A stretch of 37,524 bases of DNA from Acinetobacter sp. (GCA_008017315.1 SSHE01000065.1:1-37524); one strand, 5' to 3'. Counted from the stretch's first letter, positions 25,249-35,512 are shown. Notes: generated by a model not told the origin, from the letters alone. Numbers and translations are program-made.

Positions 25249-26418
25249 ATGAACCATCGCTATCGTACAATGAGTTTAAATTCCAATACGCTCCTGATAG
25301 CGATGCTCATCAGCAGCCCAGCAATCGCAGCAGACCTCACAATGCCGCTGCATCTCCCCAGACCGCAACCGACTGCACCAGAAGCATGTGTCAGCTTGAC
25401 CGCCAATAGCGAACGTCTAGCCTGCTATGATGCGATCTATAAACCCTTACCTACGCTTGGCAATGCTCCAGAACTCACCAATAGCATTCAAAATGACTTT
25501 TTGGCTCTGACCAATAGCACCACATCAGATGATACGACCATCCAACAGCAACCGAACGCACAGGATTTTATGTTTGGTATTGCACCAGAATTTGATCCCA
25601 CCTCGTCATTACTGGATCAACGTTGGGAACTTTCCAATAAATCTAAACTTGGCACATGGCAAATTCGTTCCAATCAACCTGTTTATTTATTTCCTGTCAT
25701 GTGGACATCCAAGAAAAATACCCTCCCCTCTAGCCCAAATCCACAAAATACCGTCACCACCCCACAACAATTGGACAGTATAGAAACCAAATTTCAAATT
25801 TCCCTCAAAACCAAAGCCATTGAAGGCGTATTTGCCAATGGCGATGGTGATTTATGGCTAGGCTATACGCAGTCCTCACGCTGGCAAGTCTATAATAGTG
25901 AAGCATCCCGCCCATTTCGTGAAACCAATTACGAACCTGAAGCCAGTCTCATCTTCCGTACCAATTATAATTTTTTGGGGCTACATGGTCGCTTACTTGG
26001 GGTTACCTTAAATCATCAATCCAATGGACGGTCTGACCCATTATCACGGAGCTGGAATCGTGTCATGCTCAATCTTGGTTTGGAGCGGGATAATTTTGCC
26101 CTGATGCTGCGTCCTTGGTATCGAGTGGAGGAAGAAGCCAATGATGATAACAATCCCGATATCAAGAACTATATTGGACGTGGTGACCTAACCGCCAATT
26201 ATAAATGGCAGCAGCATAATTTTTCACTCATGTTACGCCATAGCCTCAAAGGTGCTGATCAAAATCATGGTGCAGTGCAATTTGACTGGGCATTTCCACT
26301 CAAAGGTTCATTGCGTGGGCATTTACAACTGTTTGATGGTTATGGTGAAAGTCTAATCGACTACAATCACCGTGCGACGTATATAGGATTGGGAATGTCA
26401 TTAATCAATTGGTTTTAG
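25249..26418 (+). CDS. pldA: Outer-membrane phospholipase A
   Basis: Hydrolyses phospholipids in the outer leaflet of the outer membrane and keeps lipid asymmetry. A 389-residue protein: signal peptide to about residue 28 (SSPAIA-A), a long N-terminal region of about 150 residues with one Cys pair (CVSLTANSERLACYD), then the 12-strand barrel. The active-site block is VTLNHQSNGRSDPLSRSWNR with His 257 and Ser 259. Ends in Phe, as outer-membrane proteins usually do. AGGA precedes ATG 25249. It starts 12 bases after the protease gene and is likely co-transcribed. Confidence 0.93.
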   Translation: MNHRYRTMSLNSNTLLIAMLISSPAIAADLTMPLHLPRPQPTAPEACVSLTANSERLACYDAIYKPLPTLGNAPELTNSIQNDFLALTNSTTSDDTTIQQQPNAQDFMFGIAPEFDPTSSLLDQRWELSNKSKLGTWQIRSNQPVYLFPVMWTSKKNTLPSSPNPQNTVTTPQQLDSIETKFQISLKTKAIEGVFANGDGDLWLGYTQSSRWQVYNSEASRPFRETNYEPEASLIFRTNYNFLGLHGRLLGVTLNHQSNGRSDPLSRSWNRVMLNLGLERDNFALMLRPWYRVEEEANDDNNPDIKNYIGRGDLTANYKWQQHNFSLMLRHSLKGADQNHGAVQFDWAFPLKGSLRGHLQLFDGYGESLIDYNHRATYIGLGMSLINWF

Positions 26419-26441
26419 AATCTATTTTAAACTAATTTCTT

Positions 26442-26729
26442 TTAATCTTGAGATTGTCGATTAGAAAAAAACGATAATATTTCAATATGCTCATCTTTAA
26501 CTGGATAATACATCGTGTTAAATTTGAGCAATACCACTTTATGAATATTTTTCTTTTCTGATTTTGGAAAAATATCAGGATTATTCGCAATAATTTCTAT
26601 CGTACTTTCAATTTTTCGGGCAAGTTTAGTCAGCTCTTTTTCGGTAAAATGATGCTTTAGGTACGCTATGGTGTGTTCCAACTCATTTGACGCATTCGGT
26701 GTCCACACAACACTATAACCATTTTTCAT
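26442..26729 (-). CDS. parE: ParE/RelE-superfamily toxin
   Basis: A 95-residue basic protein with the ParE/RelE fold pattern: VVWTPNASNELEHTIAYLK, a central helix and the end strands KVVLLKFNTMYYPVKDEHIEILSFF. Family members inhibit DNA gyrase (ParE) or cut mRNA on the ribosome (RelE); sequence alone leans to ParE because RelE catalytic residues are not evident. Its start overlaps the end of the preceding small gene by 17 bases, the usual antitoxin-first arrangement. Confidence 0.85.
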   Translation of the reverse strand: MKNGYSVVWTPNASNELEHTIAYLKHHFTEKELTKLARKIESTIEIIANNPDIFPKSEKKNIHKVVLLKFNTMYYPVKDEHIEILSFFSNRQSQD

Positions 26730-26949
26730 ATAGTTTTCTTACAGTTGAATGTGACTGTAGGTTCTGACTATCTACCTCAAGAATACCTTGTTCGATTGAT
26801 TGTTGTTCTTCATTAGAAATCGAAGTCCACCAGTCTTTTGCTTCGGTCTGCCTAAATTGCATCAGTTTATCAATAATCGTCCTATCTTCTAGAGTTGATA
26901 GCCATTGAATTAATTCAAGTTTTTTATTTAAGGTTTGTGTATTCATCAT
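26713..26949 (-). CDS. Cognate antitoxin of the ParE-type toxin
   Basis: A 78-residue protein rich in helix (LELIQWLSTLEDRTIIDKLMQFRQ, then EEQQSIEQGILEVDSQNLQSHSTVRKLYEKWL). It is not a classical ribbon-helix-helix by eye, but size, order and the 17-base overlap with the toxin gene mark it as the antitoxin. The C-terminal half probably wraps the toxin. Two ATG codons (26949, 26946) are both possible starts. Confidence 0.8.
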   Translation of the reverse strand: MMNTQTLNKKLELIQWLSTLEDRTIIDKLMQFRQTEAKDWWTSISNEEQQSIEQGILEVDSQNLQSHSTVRKLYEKWL

Positions 26950-26967
26950 CAGAACCCAACATCTACG

Positions 26968-26986
26968 ACTTTGTTAAAGTATAGCA
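26968..26986 (-). promoter_or_regulatory. Toxin-antitoxin promoter with operator palindrome
   Basis: On the minus strand TGC-TATACT (26978-26986) is an extended -10 box 28 bases before the antitoxin ATG. The inverted repeat ACTTT-GTT-AAAGT (26968-26980) overlaps its downstream edge, a good place for autorepression by the toxin-antitoxin complex. The upstream -35 is weak. Confidence 0.6.
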
Positions 26987-27096
26987 AAACTCAGCCGCAT
27001 TGTCTGTTCTTCAGCTGTTAAAGTAATTTCATTTATGCAGCCACATCAAATTGAGTACAACTGATTTTAATCGTATAGACCGCTTATCAGGCAAGT

Positions 27097-27240
27097 TCAA
27101 TCGAATTTATCACGAGAGCAATTCTGAGGCGTCGGGTTCTTTTTCTGCTGTGTTTCACGTAGCAATGTATAGCTTTGCCATAGCAATCGCACGATCAATA
27201 CAAATGCCAACACCACCACAAACAACAACACGAATTTCAT
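27097..27240 (-). CDS. 47-residue single-span membrane microprotein
   Basis: A small gene with ATG 27240 and TGA 27097. The protein starts MKFVLLFVVVLAFVLIVRLL, one hydrophobic span (3-20), and has a polar tail with one Cys (Cys 41) ending KFD. GGAG lies 7 bases before the ATG and AGGA overlaps that spacer. It begins 15 bases beyond the adk terminator, so it is either expressed by read-through from adk or from its own promoter. Function unknown. The alternative plus-strand frame over 27051-27344 runs into adk and has no ribosome site. Confidence 0.7.
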   Translation of the reverse strand: MKFVLLFVVVLAFVLIVRLLWQSYTLLRETQQKKNPTPQNCSRDKFD

Positions 27241-27254
27241 TGTCCTACTCCAAT

Positions 27255-27283
27255 AAAAAAAGCTCTATCCACAAAGATAGAGC
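27255..27283 (-). terminator. Intrinsic terminator of adk
   Basis: On the minus strand GCTCTATC (27276-27283) and GATAGAGC (27262-27269) form a perfect 8-bp stem with a 6-base loop, followed by seven T (27255-27261). It lies about 20 bases after the adk stop. Confidence 0.95.
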
Positions 27284-27304
27284 CTTTCGGACTTCTGCAA
27301 AATC

Positions 27305-28021
<717 letters not shown>

Positions 28022-28104
28022 CTATACTAACGACAGCACCTACATCTATTCTTCAAAAACAAATGGCAAGTCATTCAAGGATGCACGCTATTTTAAAGCC
28101 TATA

Positions 28105-29421
28105 TCATAAAAATGCTATAAATAAGTGTATCAAACCCGCAGCAAAACCTGTTACCCCACCCAGTACAATCAAAATCCATTCGTCTTCCTGAAAGGCTGG
28201 ACGCAGTAAATTCTGAAATTCTTTTGGTGTGAGCAACCGAATACGATCTCTAAACATGGTAAAAATCTTTTTCGCACGACTGGCATTAAACTCAGGATCA
28301 CACATAGGCTCCATGGTAATTTCAATGGAACGATCTACAAGATCCGTTTTAAGTTTGGCATATTCACTTGGCCCCATGACCAATTGTAATGACGTTCGGA
28401 CTTTTGGGGTTTCCATAATCTGATTGATATGTCGCTTGATAATCCGACGTGTTTTCACCTTGCGTTCGCCATACATCATTTCAGTCATAATCGATTTGAG
28501 CGTGATTAAATCGGAGGTCACCACTTCTGAGAACACATCCGACACCTCATCCTGACGCTTCATAAATGCACCCTGAAAATTATAGGTGCCAATACGTGGT
28601 ATAACAGGTTTAAGCCATGGAAACTTACGGCTATCGGTACGTGCAAAAAATTGTGGGAAGCGAATCGGATTGGGCTCAACTGGATTAAAGACCATCCAAA
28701 TGGCAATCCAGTTGGTTAAAAATCCCCAAATGGCGGCAAAAAATGGTACTGTCCAGTGCTGCGGAACAAATACATACACAAACATCTGAAAAATACCAAA
28801 GAATGCACCAATGACCGCACTGATATGCCAGATAAAATCAATTTCTTTTTGTCCGACTTTTTGGAACATACGCACCATAAGACGGCGATCATTCTCCATT
28901 TGGCTGACCACCATCTGACGCATATCTACCAGATTCTCAACATTATAAGTAAGTTCTGTGACCAGTTCTTTGAGCACATCGGGTAATTGTTGATGTGCTT
29001 GTGCATAGATTCTACGCTTAATGGAATAGGGCAAATTTTCCCACAGTACTGCTTTACGCTCCAGCATGATTTCATCAATCAAATGCTCAAGCTCTTGCCC
29101 CACTTGCTGACCAATGATGCGTGCCATATCTTCAGGTTCCATTGCTTCAAGAAACTCTCGCAAAGAACCCAATTTGGATAAGGTATTATCGGTAATAATC
29201 CCAGAGATACGCCCTGCTTTACGTGGCACAATACCCTGCCAGCCCACAGGCAATGGCCCAAGGTGAAAACCCCAAAAATGAATGGGATAAAACACCATTT
29301 TTAATGCCATCCAAACATGTGCCCACGTCACAAAAGCCGTCACAGGAACAATGCTTAAAATAGCCCAGAAATCGGGACGACTGCTAAATGCTTGCCATAA
29401 GTCGGGGATTTGCTCAAGCAT
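28105..29421 (-). CDS. DUF445 family membrane protein
   Basis: A 438-residue protein of the DUF445/YheB-like family. It has an N-terminal hydrophobic region (about 18-50), a central hydrophobic block (about 203-250, FGIFQMFVYVFV then FLTNWIAIWMVFNPVEPNPI, the family signature) and a C-terminal span (418-438). Between lie long helical stretches. The function is unknown; some relatives affect the envelope or cell size. ATG 29421 follows GAGAG by 6 bases; the preceding GTG is in frame. Confidence 0.88.
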   Translation of the reverse strand: MLEQIPDLWQAFSSRPDFWAILSIVPVTAFVTWAHVWMALKMVFYPIHFWGFHLGPLPVGWQGIVPRKAGRISGIITDNTLSKLGSLREFLEAMEPEDMARIIGQQVGQELEHLIDEIMLERKAVLWENLPYSIKRRIYAQAHQQLPDVLKELVTELTYNVENLVDMRQMVVSQMENDRRLMVRMFQKVGQKEIDFIWHISAVIGAFFGIFQMFVYVFVPQHWTVPFFAAIWGFLTNWIAIWMVFNPVEPNPIRFPQFFARTDSRKFPWLKPVIPRIGTYNFQGAFMKRQDEVSDVFSEVVTSDLITLKSIMTEMMYGERKVKTRRIIKRHINQIMETPKVRTSLQLVMGPSEYAKLKTDLVDRSIEITMEPMCDPEFNASRAKKIFTMFRDRIRLLTPKEFQNLLRPAFQEDEWILIVLGGVTGFAAGLIHLFIAFL

Positions 29422-29474
29422 CACGTTCTCTCAAATAATCATTCATAACTTGCAATTACGGTTATTTTTGCACA

Positions 29475-29993
29475 TTAAAATACATTGAAGCTTAAGCTAT
29501 AGGCGATCTGTAGTTGTGGATCCATATATTTTTTGCTGCCATAACGCCCTACCACTTCTTCTGCCACACCCATACCTATACTTAAACTACTAATACGTGA
29601 TTTATCCAGTAAGACGTATGCCAAATCGACCCCTCCACCCAAGCGTTGATAGTTTTTGCCATCTAATGAGATATTGTCCAGATAACCCCCATACACGCCA
29701 AAGTAGTAGCCATTGGCATCTGTCCCTGTAAAATAATACGGATAACGGAAACCCACCTGCCCACCAGCTTCATTGCCACCTTTATAAAAAGCACCCAATT
29801 TGCTGTAAGCAATACCATACGGCGTTACCCACTCAGCATTCGCATGAACCAATTCTTGTGATAAACCAAAACCCACATAGGCCTTACCTGTAGTCTTTGA
29901 GGCAAGTTTGGCTTCTGGCAAATAATCTTTCATATCTGCTTGTGCCATACTGGCTATCATGCTGGTGAGTAACATTAAAGCTATTTTTTTCAA
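29475..29993 (-). CDS. Small outer-membrane beta-barrel protein
   Basis: A 172-residue exported protein: signal peptide 1-19 (SMAQA-D), then alternating strands rich in Gly, Tyr and Phe (GKAYVGFGLSQEL, YYFGVYGGYL, LGGGVDLAYVLL) and a C-terminal Phe (SFNVF), all consistent with an eight-strand barrel. It starts at TTG 29993, supported by GGAG 7 bases upstream. Not a family I can name (a relative of the YfaZ-like or OmpA-barrel types is possible). Confidence 0.75.
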   Translation of the reverse strand: MKKIALMLLTSMIASMAQADMKDYLPEAKLASKTTGKAYVGFGLSQELVHANAEWVTPYGIAYSKLGAFYKGGNEAGGQVGFRYPYYFTGTDANGYYFGVYGGYLDNISLDGKNYQRLGGGVDLAYVLLDKSRISSLSIGMGVAEEVVGRYGSKKYMDPQLQIAYSLSFNVF

Positions 29994-30217
29994 TTCTTTT
30001 CTCCGCTTTTTCCCTAAAGCGCATCATTTATTTAAAATAATGTGCATACCGATATTGGAACCACTCCAACTCTAGCAGAATTTTGACCTAAGCCATAGTA
30101 CAAATCAATCGAAATCGTCTGTCTATTCAGTCATACCACGCCGTCATCGTACAAAAATATATGTACCTGATGTCTTTGTTTCGCTAGAATACCCGAGTTC
30201 TGATTTCGCATACCATC

Positions 30218-32206
30218 ATGAGTAAAAAGTTAGTACCGATTAAAAATATACAGCAAGAAAAACAAATTTTTCGTGGTCGGATTTACTTTGCCATGGGCTT
30301 TGTGTCGATTTTTATTTTCTTACTCCTCGTACGTTATAGTTATTTACAAATCTATCAACACCAACACTTTCAAACCGTATCGGACAGCAATCGTATCCGC
30401 TTACAGGCTTTACCTCCAGCACGAGGTTATATTTATGACCGTAATGGCTTTTTACTGGCGGATAATTTCCCTGTGTTTACTGCGGTCATTAGCCGTGCCG
30501 ATATTCATGATATTGATGATACCCTACAACGGCTAACGCCTGTTTTACAACTTTCCAGCGAAGACATTGACCAATTTAAAAAACGTGCCAAAACCGCACG
30601 TAAAACCGAAATTCTTACCCTTAAAATGAATCTCACGGAGCATGATATTGCCCGATTTAGTGAGCTTAAACAAAATTTTATTGGCGTACGTATCGAAACT
30701 CAAATGACCCGTTATTACCCACATGGTGATTTATTTGCCCATGTGATTGGTTATGTGGGACGCATTAATGATAAAGAATTAAAAACTATCGATAAGGATT
30801 TATATGCTGGCACCAACCTGATTGGCAAAATCGGCGTGGAAAAATCCTACGAAGAACTCTTACACGGCACACCAGGCTATGAATCTGTAGAAGCCGATGC
30901 TCATAGCAATATCCTGCGTTACCTAGGACGTAAGGAAGCCGTTCGTGGCAATGATTTATATTTATCATTAGACTATGGTTTGCAAAGGGTGGCATCCGAG
31001 CAACTCATCGGCAAACGTGGTGCAATGGTGGCCATTGATCCCAGTACAGGGGAAATTCTCGCACTGGTCTCTAGCCCAAGTTTTAACCCCAATCTCTTTG
31101 TCACAGGCATTAGCCATACCAATTATCGTGCCTTAAGTGACAATATCGACCAACCTCTTTACAACCGTGCATTACAAGGGACTTATCCACCAGGTTCAAC
31201 CATCAAACCCATGGCAGCCATGGGCGGATTGCACTACAACTATATTGATTGGAATACACGTATTTCCGACCCTGGTTATTTCCATTTACCTGGGGATAGT
31301 CACAAATTCCGTGACTGGCGTAAAACAGGTCATGGTGTGGTCGATATTAATAAAGCCATTGCACAATCTTGCGATACATTTTTTTATATTCTCGCCTATC
31401 AAATGGGTATCGAAAAAATGCACGCATGGATGACACAATTTGGTTTTGGTGAAAAAACAGGCGTTGATTTACCCAATGAAAACTCTGGGCTTTATCCATC
31501 GCCTGAATGGAAAATGCGTACTCGCAACAAAGCATGGCTCAAAGGGGAAACCATTTCGGTTAGTATTGGACAAGGTGCTTTTACTGCCACACCTTTACAA
31601 CTGGCTTTAGCAACCGCCATTACCGCCAACTATGGACAACATGTCAAACCACATGTTTTGCGTGAAACCAAAGGCAGCAAAACCCTGAAGATTCTCAATG
31701 GTAGTGATTATAAAATAGATTTTTCTGGCACACGTGATGATTGGCAACACATGCACGCTGCTATGGAATCGGTGATTACCAGTGGTACAGGTCGCAGCAT
31801 CCGCAGCCCTTTTTACCGCATTGCAGGCAAGACAGGAACAGCACAGGTTAAAAGTATCGCCCAAGGCAAACGCTATAATGAAGCAGCACTCAAAGAGCGT
31901 GAATATGACCATGGTCTTTTTGTTGGCTTTGCCCCTGCCGATCAGCCTACCATTGCCATTGCTGTGATTTGGGAAAACGGTCGGCATGGCTCTTCAGCTG
32001 CCCAACTCACCAAACCTGTATTTGATTACTGGCTGTTAAAGCGAGAGAAAGACCCCATTAAACCTGTATCATCACCTGTCAGTGGTGGACTCATGACCGC
32101 AGGGGCAAAACCTGCCGAATTGCCAACCAATAGTGTCTTATCAACACCGCCCACCCCAAATACGACAAACACGCCACTCCCTTCAGCCAATAGTGATGAT
32201 GAATAA
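30218..32206 (+). CDS. mrdA: Penicillin-binding protein 2 (elongasome transpeptidase)
   Basis: Cross-links peptidoglycan during side-wall growth with RodA. A 662-residue class B PBP: cytosolic tail and one membrane span (about 20-43), the dimer/pedestal domain, and the transpeptidase domain with STIK (327-330; active Ser 327), SCD (384-386) and KTG (538-540), all in order. The C-terminal tail (about 615-662) is low in complexity, rich in Pro, Thr and Ser. Overlaps the rsmD start by one base. A palindrome GTACA/TGTAC lies at 30149-30166 in the promoter region. Confidence 0.96.
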   Translation: MSKKLVPIKNIQQEKQIFRGRIYFAMGFVSIFIFLLLVRYSYLQIYQHQHFQTVSDSNRIRLQALPPARGYIYDRNGFLLADNFPVFTAVISRADIHDIDDTLQRLTPVLQLSSEDIDQFKKRAKTARKTEILTLKMNLTEHDIARFSELKQNFIGVRIETQMTRYYPHGDLFAHVIGYVGRINDKELKTIDKDLYAGTNLIGKIGVEKSYEELLHGTPGYESVEADAHSNILRYLGRKEAVRGNDLYLSLDYGLQRVASEQLIGKRGAMVAIDPSTGEILALVSSPSFNPNLFVTGISHTNYRALSDNIDQPLYNRALQGTYPPGSTIKPMAAMGGLHYNYIDWNTRISDPGYFHLPGDSHKFRDWRKTGHGVVDINKAIAQSCDTFFYILAYQMGIEKMHAWMTQFGFGEKTGVDLPNENSGLYPSPEWKMRTRNKAWLKGETISVSIGQGAFTATPLQLALATAITANYGQHVKPHVLRETKGSKTLKILNGSDYKIDFSGTRDDWQHMHAAMESVITSGTGRSIRSPFYRIAGKTGTAQVKSIAQGKRYNEAALKEREYDHGLFVGFAPADQPTIAIAVIWENGRHGSSAAQLTKPVFDYWLLKREKDPIKPVSSPVSGGLMTAGAKPAELPTNSVLSTPPTPNTTNTPLPSANSDDE

Positions 32207-32751
32207 TGAACAACCAATTACGCATTATTGGCGGTGAGTTTAAACGTCGGCAACTGCCTTTTGCTACGCTTGATGGTTTACGCCCCACACCCGACCGTAT
32301 TCGGGAAACTCTATTTAATTGGCTCATGTGGGATATTCAAGGAGCAAAAGTGTTAGACCTATGTGCAGGTTCGGGAGCTTTAAGTTTTGAAGCACTTTCT
32401 CGTGGGGCAAAACATATGGTCATGATTGAACCCCATACAGAACAAGTCAAATTTTTACGACAAAATATTCAGCGATTAAACGTAGAACATGCACAAGTAT
32501 TGGCAATGACAGCACAGAACGCATTAAAGTCCTTAAATGAACCATTTGATGTGGTTTTTCTTGACCCACCGTACAGTCTAAATTTATGGCAGGAATTAGC
32601 GGAGTTGGTCAATCCTTTACTGTGTGAAAATGCCCTGATTTATGTGGAAGCTGATAGAGAACTGCACACTTTAAACTTACCAGCAAACTGGCAACTGCTA
32701 AAACAAACCAAGGCTGGTATTGTAAAAGCTGGGTTGTTTCAAAACGTTTAG
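32206..32751 (+). CDS. rsmD: 16S rRNA (guanine966-N2)-methyltransferase RsmD
   Basis: Methylates G966 of 16S rRNA using SAM. The 181 residues show IIGGEFKRRQL, LRPTPDRIRETLFNWL, the SAM-binding DLCAGSGALSFEALSRG (51-67) and the catalytic DPPY (120-123), the standard RsmD set. Its ATG overlaps the mrdA TAA by one base (TAATG), so it is translationally coupled. In other genera it is usually near coaD or ftsY; here it pairs with mrdA. Confidence 0.96.
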   Translation: MNNQLRIIGGEFKRRQLPFATLDGLRPTPDRIRETLFNWLMWDIQGAKVLDLCAGSGALSFEALSRGAKHMVMIEPHTEQVKFLRQNIQRLNVEHAQVLAMTAQNALKSLNEPFDVVFLDPPYSLNLWQELAELVNPLLCENALIYVEADRELHTLNLPANWQLLKQTKAGIVKAGLFQNV

Positions 32752-32817
32752 CCGTGTTTACTTTACCAACAGCGTCATGTTAATGTAAATACACTAAAAC
32801 CGTATAGGTGTGTACTT

Positions 32818-33099
32818 ATGAACATACAAAATATTCCAAATTCTCAGCAATCCCCTATTCTTAGTCGGGTTTTTAAAAACGGTAATAGCCAAGCAGTCAG
32901 GATTCCGACCGAATTACGCCTAGACACAGACCGTGTACAGATTTATAAAAACAAACAGGGCGATTTAGTCATTCATCCCTTACACCAATCTCGTGGGCAA
33001 GCCTTTCTATCCGCACTTGCCAGATTTGATGCAGACTTTATTGCCCATTTACCAGACCCAAATGAGCAACCAGACATGCAAGAACGTGAAGCATTATGA
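32818..33099 (+). CDS. vapB: VapB-type AbrB-like antitoxin
   Basis: A 93-residue antitoxin with an N-terminal swapped-hairpin AbrB domain, RVFKNGNSQAVRIPTELRL (about 23-41), used to bind DNA. The C-terminal half (DADFIAHLPDPNEQPD) should hold the toxin. It overlaps vapC by four bases (ATGA). An AGGTG lies about 9 bases before its ATG. A mobile accessory cassette between rsmD and hemL. Confidence 0.92.
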   Translation: MNIQNIPNSQQSPILSRVFKNGNSQAVRIPTELRLDTDRVQIYKNKQGDLVIHPLHQSRGQAFLSALARFDADFIAHLPDPNEQPDMQEREAL

Positions 33100-33503
33100 A
33101 ATACATGCTCGATACCAATATTTTAATTTACTTCCTTAAAAATCAACCTGCAAGTGTCGCAGATAGAATTGACCAGTTAGATGTCCATGATGAATTGGTC
33201 ATGTCTTTTATTACTTATGCAGAGCTGTTAAAAGGTGTAACAGGCAGTCTAAAAAAACATCAATCCTCACTACAATTAGAGTCCCTATGTAAAATCGTTA
33301 AAGTACTTTATCCTGATAATGCCCTGATTTGCCAATATTATGCAACGCATTTTCTACATCTGAAAAAAGCAGGAAAAATCATCGGTGGAAATGACTTATG
33401 GATTGGCTGCCATGCACTCGCTGAAAATGCGATTCTCGTCACGCATAATACAAGAGAATTTAGCCGTATTGAGGGTTTACCATTAGAAGATTGGGTAAAC
33501 TAA
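33096..33503 (+). CDS. vapC: VapC PIN-domain RNase toxin
   Basis: A 135-residue PIN-domain ribonuclease. The acidic metal site is intact: Asp 6 in MLDTNILIYF, Glu 43 in YAELLKG and Asp 100 in GNDLWIGCHA. Known relatives cut initiator tRNA or rRNA. Expression is coupled to vapB by the four-base overlap, and a stem-loop overlaps its stop codon. Confidence 0.94.
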   Translation: MKYMLDTNILIYFLKNQPASVADRIDQLDVHDELVMSFITYAELLKGVTGSLKKHQSSLQLESLCKIVKVLYPDNALICQYYATHFLHLKKAGKIIGGNDLWIGCHALAENAILVTHNTREFSRIEGLPLEDWVN

Positions 33504-33530
33504 AGCACATCCTCAAATGTGCTTTGGTTT
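33502..33530. terminator. Stem-loop between convergent vapC and hemL
   Basis: AAAGCACAT (33502-33510) and ATGTGCTTT (33517-33525) form a perfect 9-bp stem with loop CCTCAA; the first arm starts inside the vapC TAA. GGTTTATGTTT follows on the plus strand. The symmetry suggests it acts on both strands. Confidence 0.75.
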
Positions 33531-33539
33531 ATGTTTAAA

Positions 33540-34835
33540 TTAACCTTTCATTTCCACAAAAGTATCTTTTGCTGCCTGAATGGTTTTGGCAATATCTTCA
33601 TCACTATGCATAGACGAAATAAAACCTGCTTCAAATGCTGATGGTGCCAGATATACCCCACGTTTTAACATGCCATGGAAAAACTGTTTAAAGGCTTCTA
33701 CATCACATTGCAACATGGATTCAAAACTAGAAATATCCTCTTGCTCGGTAAAATACACACCAAACATGGCCCCGACTTGCTGAGTTCTAAACGCAATGCC
33801 AACTTCATCGGCAGCCTGCTGCAAACCTGCTAATAATTTGGCGAGTTGCATTTCCAATTTTTCATAAAAATCCTCTTGGCGAATATGCTTAAACATGGCC
33901 AAACCTGCACGCATTGCCAATGGATTTCCTGATAACGTCCCAGCCTGATATACACCACCTAAAGGGGCAATACATTGCATAATTTCACGTTTGCCACCAA
34001 ATGCACCAACAGGCAAACCTGCACCAATGATTTTCCCTAATGTGACTAAATCAGGTTTTACATCATAAAGCGTATGTGCCCCACCCAATGCAACACGGAA
34101 ACCCGTCATCACTTCATCAATAATAAATACCGATTGATATTCATCACATAAAGCACGAATCGTTGGTAAAAAACCATCAATTGGTTTGACCAGATTCATA
34201 TTGCCTGCCACAGGTTCAATAATCACCCCAGCAATCTCAGCACCAAATGTAGCAAAACATGCTTTTAATGCCTCAATATCGTTATACGGTAACACAATGG
34301 TATGTTTGGCAAAATCTTCGGGTACGCCTTTGGATGTTGGTTCACCAAAGGTTAATAGCCCCGACCCTGCTTTGACCAATAATGAATCCGAATGCCCATG
34401 ATAACAGCCTTCAAACTTGATGATTTTATCCCGACCTGTAAACCCACGTGCCAAACGAATAGCGGTCATGGTGGCTTCTGTACCAGAGTTGGTCATGCGT
34501 ACCAAATCTATCGACGGTAAAATCTCGCAAATCACATCGGCAAGATGCGTTTCCGCAACCGTAGGTGCACCATAACTCAAACCATCTTCGGCAGCATCCT
34601 GTACCGCTTTGACAATATCGGGATGCGAATGCCCCAAAATCATCGGCCCCCACGACCCGACATAATCAATATATTGATTGTCATCTTCATCCCAAAGATA
34701 CGCCCCTTTGGCACGTTTGATAAACACAGGCGTTCCACCGACACCTTTAAATGCACGGACAGGCGAATTAACGCCACCAGGGATATGTTTGCTGGCTTCT
34801 TCAAAAAGTTGGGCTTGTTTTGCGGAAATAAACAT
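33540..34835 (-). CDS. hemL: Glutamate-1-semialdehyde 2,1-aminomutase
   Basis: PLP enzyme that converts glutamate-1-semialdehyde to 5-aminolevulinate for haem synthesis. The 431 residues show [32 protein letters not shown] (117-130), [18 protein letters not shown] and DEVMTGFR, with the PLP Lys at 268 (TLGKIIGAG). It starts 9 bases after the thiE stop, so the two are one unit. Pairing of hemL with thiE is common in this group. Confidence 0.97.
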   Translation of the reverse strand: MFISAKQAQLFEEASKHIPGGVNSPVRAFKGVGGTPVFIKRAKGAYLWDEDDNQYIDYVGSWGPMILGHSHPDIVKAVQDAAEDGLSYGAPTVAETHLADVICEILPSIDLVRMTNSGTEATMTAIRLARGFTGRDKIIKFEGCYHGHSDSLLVKAGSGLLTFGEPTSKGVPEDFAKHTIVLPYNDIEALKACFATFGAEIAGVIIEPVAGNMNLVKPIDGFLPTIRALCDEYQSVFIIDEVMTGFRVALGGAHTLYDVKPDLVTLGKIIGAGLPVGAFGGKREIMQCIAPLGGVYQAGTLSGNPLAMRAGLAMFKHIRQEDFYEKLEMQLAKLLAGLQQAADEVGIAFRTQQVGAMFGVYFTEQEDISSFESMLQCDVEAFKQFFHGMLKRGVYLAPSAFEAGFISSMHSDEDIAKTIQAAKDTFVEMKG

Positions 34836-34844
34836 AAATTTTAC

Positions 34845-35462
34845 TCAATGTCGTTCAAAAAGTTTTGCCCACGCCTCGACACGTTGGACAATTCTGTCAA
34901 TATCTTGTCCTAGTATATCACTGACCACCGCACAAAAGTTTGCCCCAGCATCCACAACCACTTGAGAATTTTCAACGGTGAGCCCACCAATGGCACAAAT
35001 CGGCACATCAAATTGTTGTCGTGCTTGCTGTAAAATGTGCAACCCACTTTTTACCGCCTGTGGTTTGGTCGTCGAGCCATAAATCGCCCCAAAAGCAACA
35101 TAGCTTGCCCCATCAGCCACCGCTTGCTCTGCCAAGTCTAAAGAATTTAAACAGGTACGCCCAATAATGGCGTGTTCACCTAATATTTTTCGTGCATCTT
35201 GAATTGAACCATCATCCTGACCAAGATGCAGCCCAACGCCAAAATGTTGGGCTTGTTGGATATCATCATTCATCATTAAAGGGGTTTTATACTGCTGGCA
35301 TAGATTTAAAATTTTTTCTATTTCATTGTATTGTTGTGATTTTTCGATTTTTTTACGGCGATATTGTAAGAGTGCAACTTTTTGCGTCGCCAAGGCAAGC
35401 TCCAACTTGGTTAAAAGTAGATGGAATGGGTCATCGTTAGTGATTAAATATAAGCCTTGCAT
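34845..35462 (-). CDS. thiE: Thiamine-phosphate synthase
   Basis: Joins the pyrimidine and thiazole moieties to thiamine phosphate. The 205-residue TIM barrel shows QYRRK (33-37), MNDD (64-67), GLHLGQDD (77-84), IGRTCLNS (100-107), VAFGAIYGSTTKP (122-134, phosphate site) and PICAIGGLT. First gene of a thiE-hemL pair. I see no TPP riboswitch upstream, only a 50-base gap to the DUF3800 gene. Confidence 0.95.
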   Translation of the reverse strand: MQGLYLITNDDPFHLLLTKLELALATQKVALLQYRRKKIEKSQQYNEIEKILNLCQQYKTPLMMNDDIQQAQHFGVGLHLGQDDGSIQDARKILGEHAIIGRTCLNSLDLAEQAVADGASYVAFGAIYGSTTKPQAVKSGLHILQQARQQFDVPICAIGGLTVENSQVVVDAGANFCAVVSDILGQDIDRIVQRVEAWAKLFERH

Positions 35463-35512
35463 GTTATTCTCTAAAAATCTATCCTAAAAAATAGGGAAGT
35501 ATCTAATGGCTA

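Noticed and set aside
30149..30166. GTACA/TGTAC palindrome before mrdA as an operator
   Set aside because: Only 5-bp arms with an 8-base spacer in AT-rich DNA; too weak to claim.
32752..32817. Operator repeats before vapB
   Set aside because: GTGTTTAC and GTAAATACAC are only imperfectly complementary and I could not define a convincing site.
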